DNA of 64,000 nt from Clitoria ternatea. Lineage: Eukaryota > Streptophyta > Magnoliopsida > Fabales > Fabaceae. Position 1 is the first letter of the stretch. Each line of letters begins with the position of its first letter. The stretch is from the NCBI GenBank assembly GCA_037962975.1, contig CM075676.1, positions 23,803,001 through 23,867,000 on the forward strand, written 5' to 3'. The notes under the pieces are model-generated. The model worked only from the letters and a program-made list of their open reading frames with translations, was not told where the DNA came from and made no database searches. The position numbers were made by a program, and so were the translations under genes. This document shows positions 45,269 through 57,388 of this stretch, piece by piece.

Positions 45269-47568
45269 CTAAGGAAAACTTCCGGTCATTCGGATATGAT
45301 CAAGGGTCCTTCTAAGTCCATACTTAAGCACAGCCTGATTACCTTCTCTGAATCCATCTCCATAAGCTGATGAGCTATCTGACTCAATCTGGTGTTTGAA
45401 AAACTTACCGAGTTCCTTCTCGAAGTCCGACCGCTTACCCTTCTTTGATGATGAAAAGGAAGAAGGTGACGATGATGACGACGACGAAGATGAAGATGAA
45501 GATGATGATGATGCACCTTCATTCCCAGAACCAGAATACATCTCTGCATCTAACCACATATGAGCCAAGACTTGGCAAATTCCCTCTTCAACTTCTGGCC
45601 TCAGGGTGCCATAGCCTTCAAAAACATCAAAAATTTTGTCAAAATTAACATGGTTAAACAACAATATAAAATTTGACTATGGTGTTGATCACTGGAAAGA
45701 TAATGGTACCTTTAAGCCTAAGCCATGCATGCATCATTTCATGAGCCAGGATTGATCCTGTTAACAACCTGTAAATATAAAATCCTTGAATTAATATTCA
45801 ACGAATTCCATATGCAAGTAATTTAGATAGTGAAAATGAATGGTATCAGATCAGAAAGATACCTAGGAAGGCCATATAAAACAAGTATAGCCGTCACTTC
45901 GCAACGACGAATCAGTCTATAAGGCTCGGTTATCATATCTATGACCTGGTATCCTGTCCCTATTCTTGGTCTCCTTAAAATCTGGAATTACATGAAATGA
46001 ATAAAAAATTAAGAGCCAATGCCTGATAAAAAGAAATGTTTTTATGAAAATTAAAATCATCAATAGAAACTCAAATTCAAAAGACATCCATACTGTGGGA
46101 ATAGTTTGCTCTTCAGATAAGCAAAGTCCTCTAGTTTCAGGTAAGTGACGATGACCCTACATTCAACAGAATCAAAAGAACAATCCAAAATCAGGACACT
46201 AGAAAGGGTATGATATAAAGAAGAGAAATGAAAGGCACACTTATTGAATGAAAATTCAAAACATTAAAATTTACATACATTTTTCTCTCCCTCCATGGCT
46301 TCATTCAGTGCTTGTCTCTCAACCAGAAGCATCGGAATTTGCTGCTCTATTTTCATATTTAAACCTTCATAGAATTCCTGTATTTCAAGATAGAGAGGTT
46401 GGCATTCATGAGTATCCATGATAGCTGAGTCAAGACACTCCAGGCACAGCTTCCGACCATCATCAAGCAACAAAAATTTGGCATCCACTGACTGCACTGA
46501 TTGGAAAGTTTCATGTCAGATAATCAAAATGAAGAAGAAAAAAAAATCAGATAACTAAGTCAGAGATGGGATATATCAGCAATTCAGCATCTCCTTGTTG
46601 ATAAATAATAACCTCTGAAGCACCGAGACTTCTTAGAGTATTTAAGCTCTTAAAAAGGTTATAAAACTTTAGCGTAAGAAATAAACAGATGATTATGAAG
46701 ACAATCATTCAAAATTTTAGTTGTGTCCAAGAATAATGTTTTTAATTTGGATTTCTAGGTTGCAATGTTAACTAATTATGTTTTATGAAATCTATGCATA
46801 TCTAGATACGTATTTTACACGCATCGTATCCTACATATTTTAACAATAGTCGTATTGCAGTATCAAATACATATCGTATTTGATACATGTATCATATCTG
46901 TGCATCATAGATAATAACCCACCAGTCACATGAACTGTTATGGGAACTGATAAAACTGACCTCCATTCTTTGACAGCTACAACATCGAGGAGTTCCATCA
47001 TGCTCATGTGATGGGCAATATTTTTGTAGCCAGAAAGGATGTGCTCTATACTCAATGAGGCCAGCTGAATTTGATGGGATCTGCAATGAAAACATTGATT
47101 ATTCAACTTTACTGTATATCTATAACTTGCATAAGCAAAAGAACTAAACAGCACGGGCAATTAAATTTTAATTTGAGAAAAAGGAGGGAAGGGAAGGATT
47201 ACATATTCACCCTTTTGGATTAGAAGTGTTTCCCTTTGTTGAAGGTTCCATCCCAAAACCAATTAGCAATGGTTGGAGTTGCTCAACAGTTATTTAAGCC
47301 ATGCGAAATATCATGAGGCAGTCGATGTGGGACTTCCAACACACCCCCTCCAACGAAGCCTGCCGGACCAGGCAAGGGGTAACTTTCGACCCACAACGAA
47401 AGGGCAACTCTTGGCCCATAAGAATCGGAAAGAATGCTCTAGCTCTGATACCATGTTAAAGGTTCTATCCCAAAACCAATTGGCAATGGTTGGAGTTTCC
47501 CAACAGGTATTTAAGCCATGTGAAATATCATGAGGCAGGCGATGTAAGACTTCCAACACCCTTACACC

Positions 47569-47599
<31 letters not shown>

Positions 47600-50259
47600 C
47601 CTTTACACCCCTTGTGATAGAAGGTTTCTGGGTAAAATATTAGCAGTACTACTAGCAAAATTTCTTCAATCAATATTTCAAAGAATTTTGAATAGTATCT
47701 TCCCTGCCTATTAATTATAGCATTTGTCCGAAAAGAAAAATAAAAAAGAGTTTGATCCAAATTAGAAAACAAGGTGGTTTCATTTGCAATTTTCTTGAAA
47801 TCGTAAGGTATCATTTTAAAGTCTCTCTCAAGCCTCTAAAATTATATTGGATGACTGAGTGTGATATTAGAGCTCAAGAACAGGTTTAATTTAGCCATAC
47901 AACATATTTGATATAATATCCAACATGCATGGCTGGAAAATCTTTGATCAAAGAGCAGTTCGAAATATGTTTTTTCTAGATGTATATTACTCCTGGTCTC
48001 ATATATAAGGCAAAGTTTCGAAAAATAATTTGGTCTTTTTTATAAGGAGTTACATCTTCCCTACAATATTTATTTACTTTTCTGTATTTACCCTTCCTAA
48101 TTAATCTAGATTCCAACCAAAATCTTAGTTTTGAACAACATATGTAAAATGATTTTAACTTAGAAGCTGATCCATAATATTTTTGCAAACCATAAGCCAA
48201 ATTTTTAAATCTAAGAAATCTAACATACTTATATCTTGTCCATGTGGAATCTAAGGCAATTATTAAAACTTCAGAAGTAATGGAACATTCATACTTATAT
48301 ATGTTTAGGCCAAAAAGAATAACTTATATCTGACCCATAAAGGGCTCACACTGCAAGATAAACCTGAGCAGAACATTCTCAAGTACTAACTTGATTTCTA
48401 GCCTTGTTAAGAATTTATGGAAACAGCTCAACATCAATGGTCTTGCACATATACATTGTAGTGAAATTTGTAATGCACATCAAAATGGAGCAAAACGTTG
48501 ATCAAAATCAAGCATAACAGAATTGAAAAAAAAAACAGTAAGCATAAACCAACTGCTAAATACTTACAAAGTTCTTGCAAACATCACATTTTGGATGATG
48601 CAGCTCTTTATAGCAGGATTTATGATAACGGCGGTTACCAGACATGGAAAACTGCAAATGAATAAGGATTTAAGTCATATTTACAATCATATTGAGCTAA
48701 AAAGAATTGAGGAAAAACAAGTTAAAAATCATTTATGAATTCCAGAAGAAAGTTAAAATGGTTGAAATTGAGTTTCATGAAGTATGTAGCAATCTACCAG
48801 ACTCTAACCTCATAATCAGTGATTGGCAGTTTGCAAGCATCACAACTAAAACATTCTGGATGCCAGAAACCTCCCATGCAACTCAAAAATCTTCCATGGC
48901 CTATCTCAGCATTGCAGCCAGCACAGACTCTGCAAGCACATTTTCCAAGAACCATGTTAGTCTCTGATTTTATAAGATTCAAGAATTTATGAAAAGGAAA
49001 CTTTATAGATGTAACTTGATCTATTATTTTCCCTTGGAGGTGAATACTTTTCTAAGGGTGATCACATAAACCATAATAATACGGTTTTTTTTTCTCAAGT
49101 ATTACATTAAATCAATTTCACTTACGAAGACAATCATTTAGCCCTTTATATATCACAATTAATTTAGTAATTTCTATTTATGGTATTTGGAGTTGGACTC
49201 ACTAACTAAACATAAAGATGGGATTTTTCCCAGAGTTACCTGTATACGGGTGGGAAGAAGTTTGCAAAAGGTTGAAATAAAGAATCAGAGTTTGATCGAG
49301 GAGGAGAACCAATGCTCAAACTTTCTTGGATTGCCCTGGCAAGTTGTTCATCTTCCTCAAGTTGAGCTTCATCAAGATGTTTGTCTTCATCCTGTTGAAT
49401 TTTAGCAAGATGGTCATCTTCATCTTGTTGAACTTCACCACGATATCCATCTTCCTCCTCATCAATTTGACATAGTTCTTCATCTTCAGACTCAGATTCA
49501 TCCTCCTCTGGGGTATTGTGAGGAAAAAACATGAATCCTTTTTTAAACACTCAAGCAGGGGAAATATGATGAATCCTTTTCCAAACACGTTTGCCAAATG
49601 GAATTTCATAATTTCTTCAATATACTCTAACCATATAAAAAAGTATGCAGAGTACAGATTAAAATTACATTTTAAACAAAGAGACTTGATCAATGACACC
49701 ACAGTCTTTGATTAGTAAGGCATAATTTCATTAAATAAGAATGAAGAAGACACAAACACAGATATAGAAAGAATTGCAACACAACTTAATAAACCAATAA
49801 GCATTTTGCTAAGAACATACATTTTAGCTACCTCTTAACTCTACTAAAAACTTACACAGAGCAGAAAATAATCATTAATCATAGATCAGCAAAACAATAA
49901 ATCTCACCAATAACTTTTTTTCCTTTCTCATCTACCTCTGAGAGAGAGAGTGCTATGGCACGATCGATCTCTTCTCTCTCAATGTCTGTCAAATCATCCT
50001 GCATTCAGTTTACCACTATTACAACTTCAGGCTATGTAAACAAGGAACTTGTACCAATGCAGGTTCATGCATCTATCATGCTAAAAAATAACATGATAAG
50101 TTGTAACAAAATGGTCCAATTTTTCTTTTCTTTTCTTTTTCTAGAAGAAGAAAGTGTGATTACCGTTGAATAATCGTGATTGTCTGAATATCTCGCATGA
50201 TATCTTCCTCCTGAAGATTTATGGCCGGATCCCTTGAGCAACTTGGTAAACCAACCCAT
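45269..50259 (-). CDS. DA1: DA1-type ubiquitin-activated peptidase (UIM-UIM-LIM-DA1-like)
   Basis: DA1 proteins restrict organ and seed size in plants. Once ubiquitinated by E3 ligases, their peptidase cleaves growth promoters and the ligases themselves. Exons: 50259-50164, 49998-49908, 49507-49240, 48929-48809, 48651-48568, 47080-46961, 46491-46279, 46156-46094, 45981-45863, 45768-45710, 45615-45269. All borders are GT-AG and phase is continuous; 526 aa against 532 in Arabidopsis DA1. It starts MGWFTKLLKGS as the family does. UIM1 is at about 41-54 (EEIDRAIALSLSEV) and UIM2 at about 114-127 (EDEQLARAIQESLS). The LIM domain starts at 154 (CAGC … WHPECF … C). The zinc peptidase motif HEMMH is at 401-405. 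The C-terminal part has a long Ser tract, then FEKELGKFFKHQIESD … YGLRRTLDHIRMTG. No lesion was seen. It could be DA1 itself or the close paralog DAR1. Confidence 0.94.
45471..45517 (-). repeat. Serine-coding trinucleotide repeat in DA1 exon 11
   Basis: A GAT/GAC/GAA trinucleotide run on the plus strand encodes an uninterrupted run of about 16 Ser in DA1, followed by Pro and more Ser. Mixed Ser codons (TCA/TCT/TCG with ATC phases on the complement) mean it is not a pure microsatellite. Arabidopsis DA1 has only about six Ser here, as I recall it. Confidence 0.8.
47237..47558 (-). mobile_element. TRIM element in a DA1 intron, perfect TSD CCCTT
   Basis: Two 105-bp direct repeats (47237-47341 and 47454-47558) both start TGTT(G/A)AAGGTTC and end GACTTCCAACA. 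CCCTT flanks the whole (47232-47236 and 47559-47563). GCTCTGATACCA at 47442-47453 is the exact complement of the tRNA-Met PBS and abuts the right repeat. A CACCCCCTCC tract (purine on the minus strand) abuts the left one. The 322-bp element is therefore complete, minus-oriented and non-coding, in the intron between exons 5 and 6, close to the exon 6 acceptor. Confidence 0.9.
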
Positions 50260-51640
50260 GCAATATTATTCGGTGAAGGTTGGAAAACCTTTTCCTAAAA
50301 TAAAGCCCCACCACAAGTAGGACACTACAATTTCCACAGGAGGAAATTTCACAGATCAATTAAGCAAGCTGAGAAACTACAAGTAGGACCTCAAGTTCAA
50401 TCTCCATATATACATATATAGCATGATCATCTCTCTAGAATTACAGGAAATTAAACATATAATTCACAAATTATTGATACCAGGAAAACCTAGCGTGATC
50501 CTAAAATGTAACAATTCAGTGCTATACGAGGTATTAGCAAATAGCAATGGAATGAAATAGGAAACATCAAGGAGCATAAATCAGTGAAAATATGGGAATT
50601 GAAAAAAGACGGGTGGGGGGTGATGAACAAAAGATAGAATGCAGAGAAAGATTCTTCACCACTGTTAAATTAAAACTTGTCAAAAAGCTTGTTATATATC
50701 TAATTTAAAAGGAAAAAAAAGCAACCGCAATCATGTTCTTCTGAAGACAATTCTAAACCACAAGAAAGATGACAAGCAGATTTCTATTTCCAATCAAGCT
50801 TCTTTCATGTAGCAGAACCAATCAAGCACATCATACAGCAAGGAAACAAGAAAACCTTTAAATTTCCAATGAAACATACTAGTTAGCTCAAATATCTTCA
50901 GCTCCAGAGCACCCAATATGCTCTATCTTTTTTTCTTTTTTCCCCTTAAAGCAATCCCACCCCAACAAGGCTTGATGATTAATGGACTAAAATTGAATTG
51001 CTTGAAAAGAAATTCAAATTCCACATGGATAAAAGAAACAACTTCCACCAACCCCACCATCTTATATAGTTGATTATTGATTGAAAACACCGCAAGCATA
51101 AAGATAATATCAATATGCTACAACAGATAAGAAAATAAAGGAGGAAAAGAAAGAGACTTTTTTATGTCAAAGGACAAAAACAAGATAATAACTAACCTGA
51201 AACAGATTATGAAACACGAGAGACAAAGGAATCAGATGAATCCCAGTTCAAGTACACTAAGTGATTTCAATTTGCACATAATAGTCACTTTGTCAGTGTG
51301 TGTGAATTATGAATCCTTGAATAGCTTTTTTAGAGTGCAAAGAGTGAAAAGAGGAGTACTTGGATCCTACGCAAATACAGGCCAAAAGGGATAAAAATGC
51401 TAATTGTGGACTCTTTTAAGAAGGGGTGAGTGTATTTTATTTATTTACATTCCTTAAAATAAAAACACCAGAAAAGACGGATTGGAAGGTAGATATGGTG
51501 AATCAAAAGAAGCAGTTGAGTTTCAATTCAACGTCACTGTTTAGTCTGGCATGTGGGGTCCTCTCTCATTTTTTTCTGCCACATTCCACCAAATGTTTAA
51601 TAGCAACATCAGGGTATATAAATACGACTTTTCGGTTAGC
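50260..51640 (-). promoter_or_regulatory. DA1 5' UTR with probable intron, and promoter
   Basis: On the minus strand a donor TTTCAG|GTTAGTTATT (intron starts 51196) and an acceptor CTTTATTTTAG|GAAAAGG (intron ends 50295) would define a 902-bp intron in the 5' UTR, leaving 35 nt before the ATG. A TATTTATATA stretch at 51624-51615 is a weak TATA candidate further upstream. All of this is inferred from consensus only. Confidence 0.4.
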
Positions 51641-54600
51641 TTCTTTCACATGGGAGTGTGGGAAAGTTTACTAGTTTTTGTTTGATCTTGCCTCTTCTCC
51701 TCTACTCTACTTGCTGACAATGCTTAGTACATTAAACTGTTTCTGCGTCTCTTTTTCTTTTTATTTTTTCTTTCCTTTCGGCAATGTGCCTCTTTAATAA
51801 TTTGTTATAAAAATAAATATTTATCATGTACTAATTTAAAAAATAATTTTTAAAAATTAAAAACCAAGCCGCCCAATATCATAATTGTTTATTTAAGTAG
51901 AATTGGAACATGTAAATCACAAAAACTCACATATTTATTATTTAACCAATTGAAGTAGTTGCTTGTAGGGTAATCCAATGATTGTTCATTGAATTGACAA
52001 ATAATAGGGAAAATTAGTTGAAATTATCACTGATCAAGTTGAGAAGGAGAACAAAAGAAATGAATACTATAAAAATGCATGTTTTTGGTACCGAAATCTA
52101 TAATTGAGTTTGGGTTGACTAGTTTGGTTTATCTAATTTAGACAACTATGTTAGTACAGTTTCTTAAAATACAATGAATTATGCAATACGCACGCACGAT
52201 GTAGCTTCCTGTATAAATGGAATTGGCACCTAAACTTTAAAGTCTTTTGCAGAATGAGAGAGAACCGCGGAAAATGACTATGTTTCGTTAGTTTTTGGTG
52301 TTTCTCCCATTTTTATACTAATTTATGCATATACAACCACATCTCTTGAGGTGAGCCACCATTGATGTTTAGTGATAAATTTGCCTATACACAACATGAG
52401 AATCTTATTGAGAAATGATTTAATCGAAATTTTCTACCAAGCATGCTCTTAAATTGAAAATTGATATCTATATTTTTTGGGTAACAAAAATTGATATCTA
52501 TATAAGTAACCTCAAGAGAAAAATATAATTACTTTTTAACCCTCTTTTTTAAAAAAGTTATAATATGATTAGCGTAGATTTCTTTTTATATCCCTTTATT
52601 AGTCTTTCACTTGTTTCATTAAGGGTTGGTTTTCTTTACTCACCTTTGCCTTTTAAATGTTACAAACTCACTAGAGTTGATACCACTATTCTTGGATTAG
52701 ATAAATACCTATTCAAACAATCTTACACAGACTAATTAAATTGAATTTGATTTTTTTCACTGTTCAGGTAGTACATAAAATTAATGAAATTCGGTGATGA
52801 TCAGTTTGTATACTAGATTCAGGTTATATAAACCCGTAATACTCAAATGAAACCAATATATATTTTTTATTTTCAAAGGATTTTATTTTTTCTTCATTTT
52901 TCATGTTGTTATATTAAAGTACATATATAAAGGATCTGGCTCCTTTACAATGAGAGTGATCAGTAATTGCAATCAGCAGTTTCCTTTTCTATGCATTTTT
53001 AAATCAGTTATTTAAAGAAGTTATTAAAAACAACTGATCTAAAATATTAATAATTCTTATAGAATTTTTACACAATTATCAAAACAATTTATGTAAAAAA
53101 AAGTGTCAAAAAGTAATTGCACGGTGGTGCAGATACTAAATCCAACTAAGCAAACCTGTTAACACCTGTTTATACTATTCAAATGAATTGTTTTACTTCT
53201 TTTCTTGAACCATCAAACAAACAATAGATCTATAATGTAGATGAAACTGATGGTCTCCATTAAGCGACTCGTTTGGCAGGTGATTGGTCACTTCTGCTAG
53301 TTATTGTAAGGTGACTAGTCCCTTTTGCAAATTTTGTTGCTAAGCTCAAACCTGTTACTTTCTCTCGTGGGTGCAAGCAAGAAAAATGAAAGGAACACTT
53401 GTTTTTTATTTCTTATTTTCTCTGTGAAAGCCAAGATTTCCATGATTCAACATCTCACTCACACATACTACCAATTATCAAGATTTGTTAACCAAAGGAT
53501 TTTCATTTTAATCATGATATTCAACGGCTGGAACTAAAAATTGCCTTAGATTTTGAAAAATCATACACGCCCCTAAAGCTGGTCCCATGTATGGTTGTGA
53601 GGTCGGTCATATTTAATTTGTTTGTTTTATGCAGAAATCAAGCCTTTTCCATATTGATTTGCTTTGAGTTTTGATGACGTTATGGCCAATCAACCTTTTA
53701 TAGGGACGAATATACGAGTGGGATAAAGGTAACAATATATAAATGTTTGGGAATTGGATACTTTTCCATCAATGTAATCAGCGGAAAAAATCTTTAGACT
53801 TTTGTCATTCACTTTTACCTTTAAATTAGTGGCTAATGAGGAATAATAGAGGGCTTTAGGTAGCTGCTTAGTCGTCTCATATAGAATACCAACAAAACTG
53901 TCATTGCCAGACCAGGAATTATGCTATGTCATCTTCTTCGTATGTTAAAAGTAATAATCAAATCTTTCAGACATCGTGAAATTAAAGTATATAACAAATA
54001 CTATACATAGATTTATTTTTTGGTAAATATACATAGATGTTAATTCATTTGTCTGTGGTCAGATTGGGCCTACAAATCTCCAAATCCAATCATAACAAAT
54101 TGGGCTGATCCATCACTTGGGCCTTTTGGATAGTCGATTAAATAGAATTTATCGAAATATGGGTTAGTAAATTGGGCCATCCATCACTCGGGCTTGATGC
54201 GGAGTAAAATTAAGACGATTACTTTTTGCACTATTCGTTTCTACTATTTGCACATCTTTTTTTGAAGTTTCAGATTTTAAAAATGCTTTTTTTTTTAAAA
54301 AAAAACTAATTTTTGGAAGTCAAATCTCAACGCACCTATCCACCAAAAAAAATTACAACTCACTGAGTTCTATCTATGACTCCATCTCCCGAGTGTGACC
54401 TCAATTTCCTTATCTCACCAACCTCCCTTGAAATCTTCAGAAGGTTTTAGGATGTCCAATGTGAAGTAGAAATATCAAATAACAATAGAAAGTACTTCAC
54501 GTGCAACACAAATGGTGGGGGTGCTTTAGCTCTTCCAATCACATCAACGTGAAGAAGATGGGCATTGTTTCCTAAGAGATTGAATGCCCCCTCACACTCA

Positions 54601-56677
54601 CTAAAACACACACAAACACAAAATATAGACTTGGGATAAAAAATTTGTATAGGTGGAGATTTAAAACAAAACTTGTCAATGAAACCAATGATGAATGAAT
54701 ATATGCAAACATTTAAAAGGAGAAAAGACAAAAGCTACTTCTTGCCAACTTCTGCACACTCGACAAAACACAATTTTGTTTGTTATTTTATTTAGTTTGC
54801 ATATCTTTAACAAACATGAACTATAAGAACTTTGTAAGTTAATGTCGACTTTTGACAAATACTAAAAGAAAAATTGTCGTAAGCGTTGAAATCGTTGACC
54901 AACTCTAATTTTGGATGCTAAATCATAATTTTTTGGGGGATGTTTGTTAATGTAAGGAATTATCTTATTGTGTATTGTTGTATTATACTCTAACTATCTA
55001 AAAGTTGATATTCTTATTATTTAATGTAAGTTTCTTGGAGAATCTTTCTATATATAATCGACTTCAAAAGAATTTTATTACTTGATAGAAATAAATAATG
55101 TTTTAGAGAAAAATAAATAAATCAAATAAAAAACAAAGTAAGGGAATTTGGATTTTCTTTAAGTTTTTTTAAGCTTTATTGATAAAAAAACACCCTTTTG
55201 ATAAGAAAAAACATTGTAAATTTAAAATGTAAAATTTTATTTTTACCTTGTATTAAAAATAAAACAAATCTACTAATATTTACATAAATCTACCTTAATG
55301 ATTAATGATGTGTGTTTGGGGCTTAATTTTTAACTCTTGCAAATGAAAAACACCTTGTGGTGAGCTCTCTAACTATCACTTTGTGCACTAGCTATTGGGG
55401 CATGTAATTAATCTTGTTGCTATTGGTTGTGAGATACTCCAGGGAAAAAATCTACATTAATGACTTATAAAGGTAAAATCATTTTTTAAAGGATGCAAAA
55501 TTATGATACTGTTTGAAGGTAACACAGGTACATACTAGAAGGAAGGTTTGAGTTGTGGATTAAAAACTTTGGAAAATTCTTAAAAATAATAGATATTCAA
55601 ATACCTATTTGAATTTTCTTGAAAGACTATTTAAACAATAAAACAGCAAGGCAACTTTTGAGAAGACCAAGAAAGAACAACACATAAGCAATTTTATCTT
55701 GGTTCAGCTTTAAACCAGGGCTATGTCCAGCCGCTACTCAAGCATAACAAGATTTTGTATTAGTGATTAAAAATTTAAGTGCAACCTACATACCTTTGGT
55801 GAGAACGATTACAAATCAGCATTGAAGCACGAGCTTTGGCTTGTTGCTCATATTTACTATCTTCATTATATGAGCGTCTAAGATCAGTCTCTAGGGTGTC
55901 CGAGTTTTCCTCAAACTTTCCAACAACTTCTTAGAATTGATTTTTCTCTAGGCTTGTGACTTGTAGTTACTGCAAAATTTACTTAGAACCTTGAAATATT
56001 AGTCTTATAAATAATATAATATTTTTACCATAATCAAACTTTTAAGGGGTCTTTAAAACCTCACATGTTCTTTTACGACTTCTCATTTTACCCATTTTTG
56101 ATTGATGGAAAATAGTTTAGATTAGTTTGATTTAAAAACAATAGATAGTAAAAGAGTTTAACAAGTATAACAAGTAATTTTAAGTCAAGCAAAAAGTTAG
56201 TATACATCAAGAAATAAATAATTGCCTTAAATTAAAGTAACTATTTCTAGGAATATTCAAAAAAGTACATTGTGATTATTAAACCATGAAAAGATAACGT
56301 GAAGTATGCAAAATGCTTTCCCTCTTTTGTCATCAGACAAAAAGGTCTTCATAACACTACTTCAAAAACACATTTATTGGTGGTTGAAAAGAGAGGCAAT
56401 AGAGGAAATGTCATTGTAATGTCATCGGTTAACTATGACAAATTTCCACATAGGAGCTCCCCAATTAACTAAGGTGTTACTAAATTTTTGAGAAGTTTTT
56501 TTTTTTTGTATATGAGGGATATCGCAAATGTTCATTCAAATAAAACAGAGCAGCGACATGGTCCAGTTCTTCAAGAGGGATTACATACTCGAAAGAACGA
56601 GGCACGTTAGCTCCCAACATATACAAACAGTCACTCAAAAGGTAAATCCCTAATCATAAAAATCAACGCCTACACTT
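51641..56677. other. 5 kb intergenic region, nothing recognised
   Basis: AT-rich with no supported gene. The longest frames (for example 54447-54731, minus) lack family motifs. The phrase near 55700-55740 (TTTAAACCAGGGCTATGTCC, CAGCCGCTACTC) looks like part of a dispersed plant repeat I cannot name. The part next to 51.7 kb probably includes distal DA1 promoter. Confidence 0.55.
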
Positions 56678-57388
56678 TGACACAGACCTTAGTTGGGCCT
56701 TCTTTAGGCCTTTTTATTGGACTTATCATTTGTATACATTTTATTTTTATGTTATTACTTTTAGAAATATTTTAAGATTTGAAATTAGGACTTAGTTTTG
56801 GGCCTTGCATGGTCATATTTTTTATTTTGGGCCACTTTTAAGCCTTGTATAGGTGTTAGCTTGCTTTGGGCTCCTTTTTGGGCCATGTATCTTTAGTTTT
56901 TGGGCCTTGGGTGAAGCTTTTTCAAGCCCACCTAAACCAATTCCTAAAATTTAGTTTTCAAGGAGGTGTAAATGCCTTATTTCCTTTGTAATGCTTCATA
57001 ATTCAAGTTTTAGTGAAATTTTAGAGTGAGATACTCTTCATTATCTCTAGAAAATAGAAGCTTTAACTCCTTTTCTAGTTCTTATCCTTTGGCTCCCTCT
57101 CAAAGATGGTGAACCTCACCCCTCCTTATCTCTCTAGCCTTGAGAGTGGTGTAAATCACTTCTCCTACACTAGTCTTCCATTCTCCTTCATTTCTCTTGC
57201 AATTCCTACCTTAGATTTAGGTTTTTCTTCACCAAAAATCTCCATTACTTCACCATATATGTCATGGCCTGCACCATATCCACATGAATTCAAAATTTTT
57301 TCATCAAATTGAAGTTTTCTTGCCTTGGATCTAAATGATAAAAGAGAGGAAGATCCATCCTCCTTAAGGAATTGAAGAAATTCCTACA
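56678..57388 (+). repeat. Probable 5' LTR
   Basis: About 710 bp from TGACACAGACC to TTCCTACA, ending two bases before the PBS-like site. GGGCC-containing phrases repeat (TTGGGCCTTC, TTTTGGGCCTTG, TTTGGGCCATG). The right edge rests on the PBS; the left edge is a guess because no second copy is present. Confidence 0.45.

Noticed and set aside
7406..47558. TRIMs as Cassandra elements carrying 5S RNA-like LTRs
   Set aside because: I could not find 5S rRNA internal promoter sequence in any of the three TRIM LTRs.
54447..54858. Minus-strand frames in the intergenic region
   Set aside because: No motif or exon-like neighbours; composition is like the surrounding AT-rich DNA.
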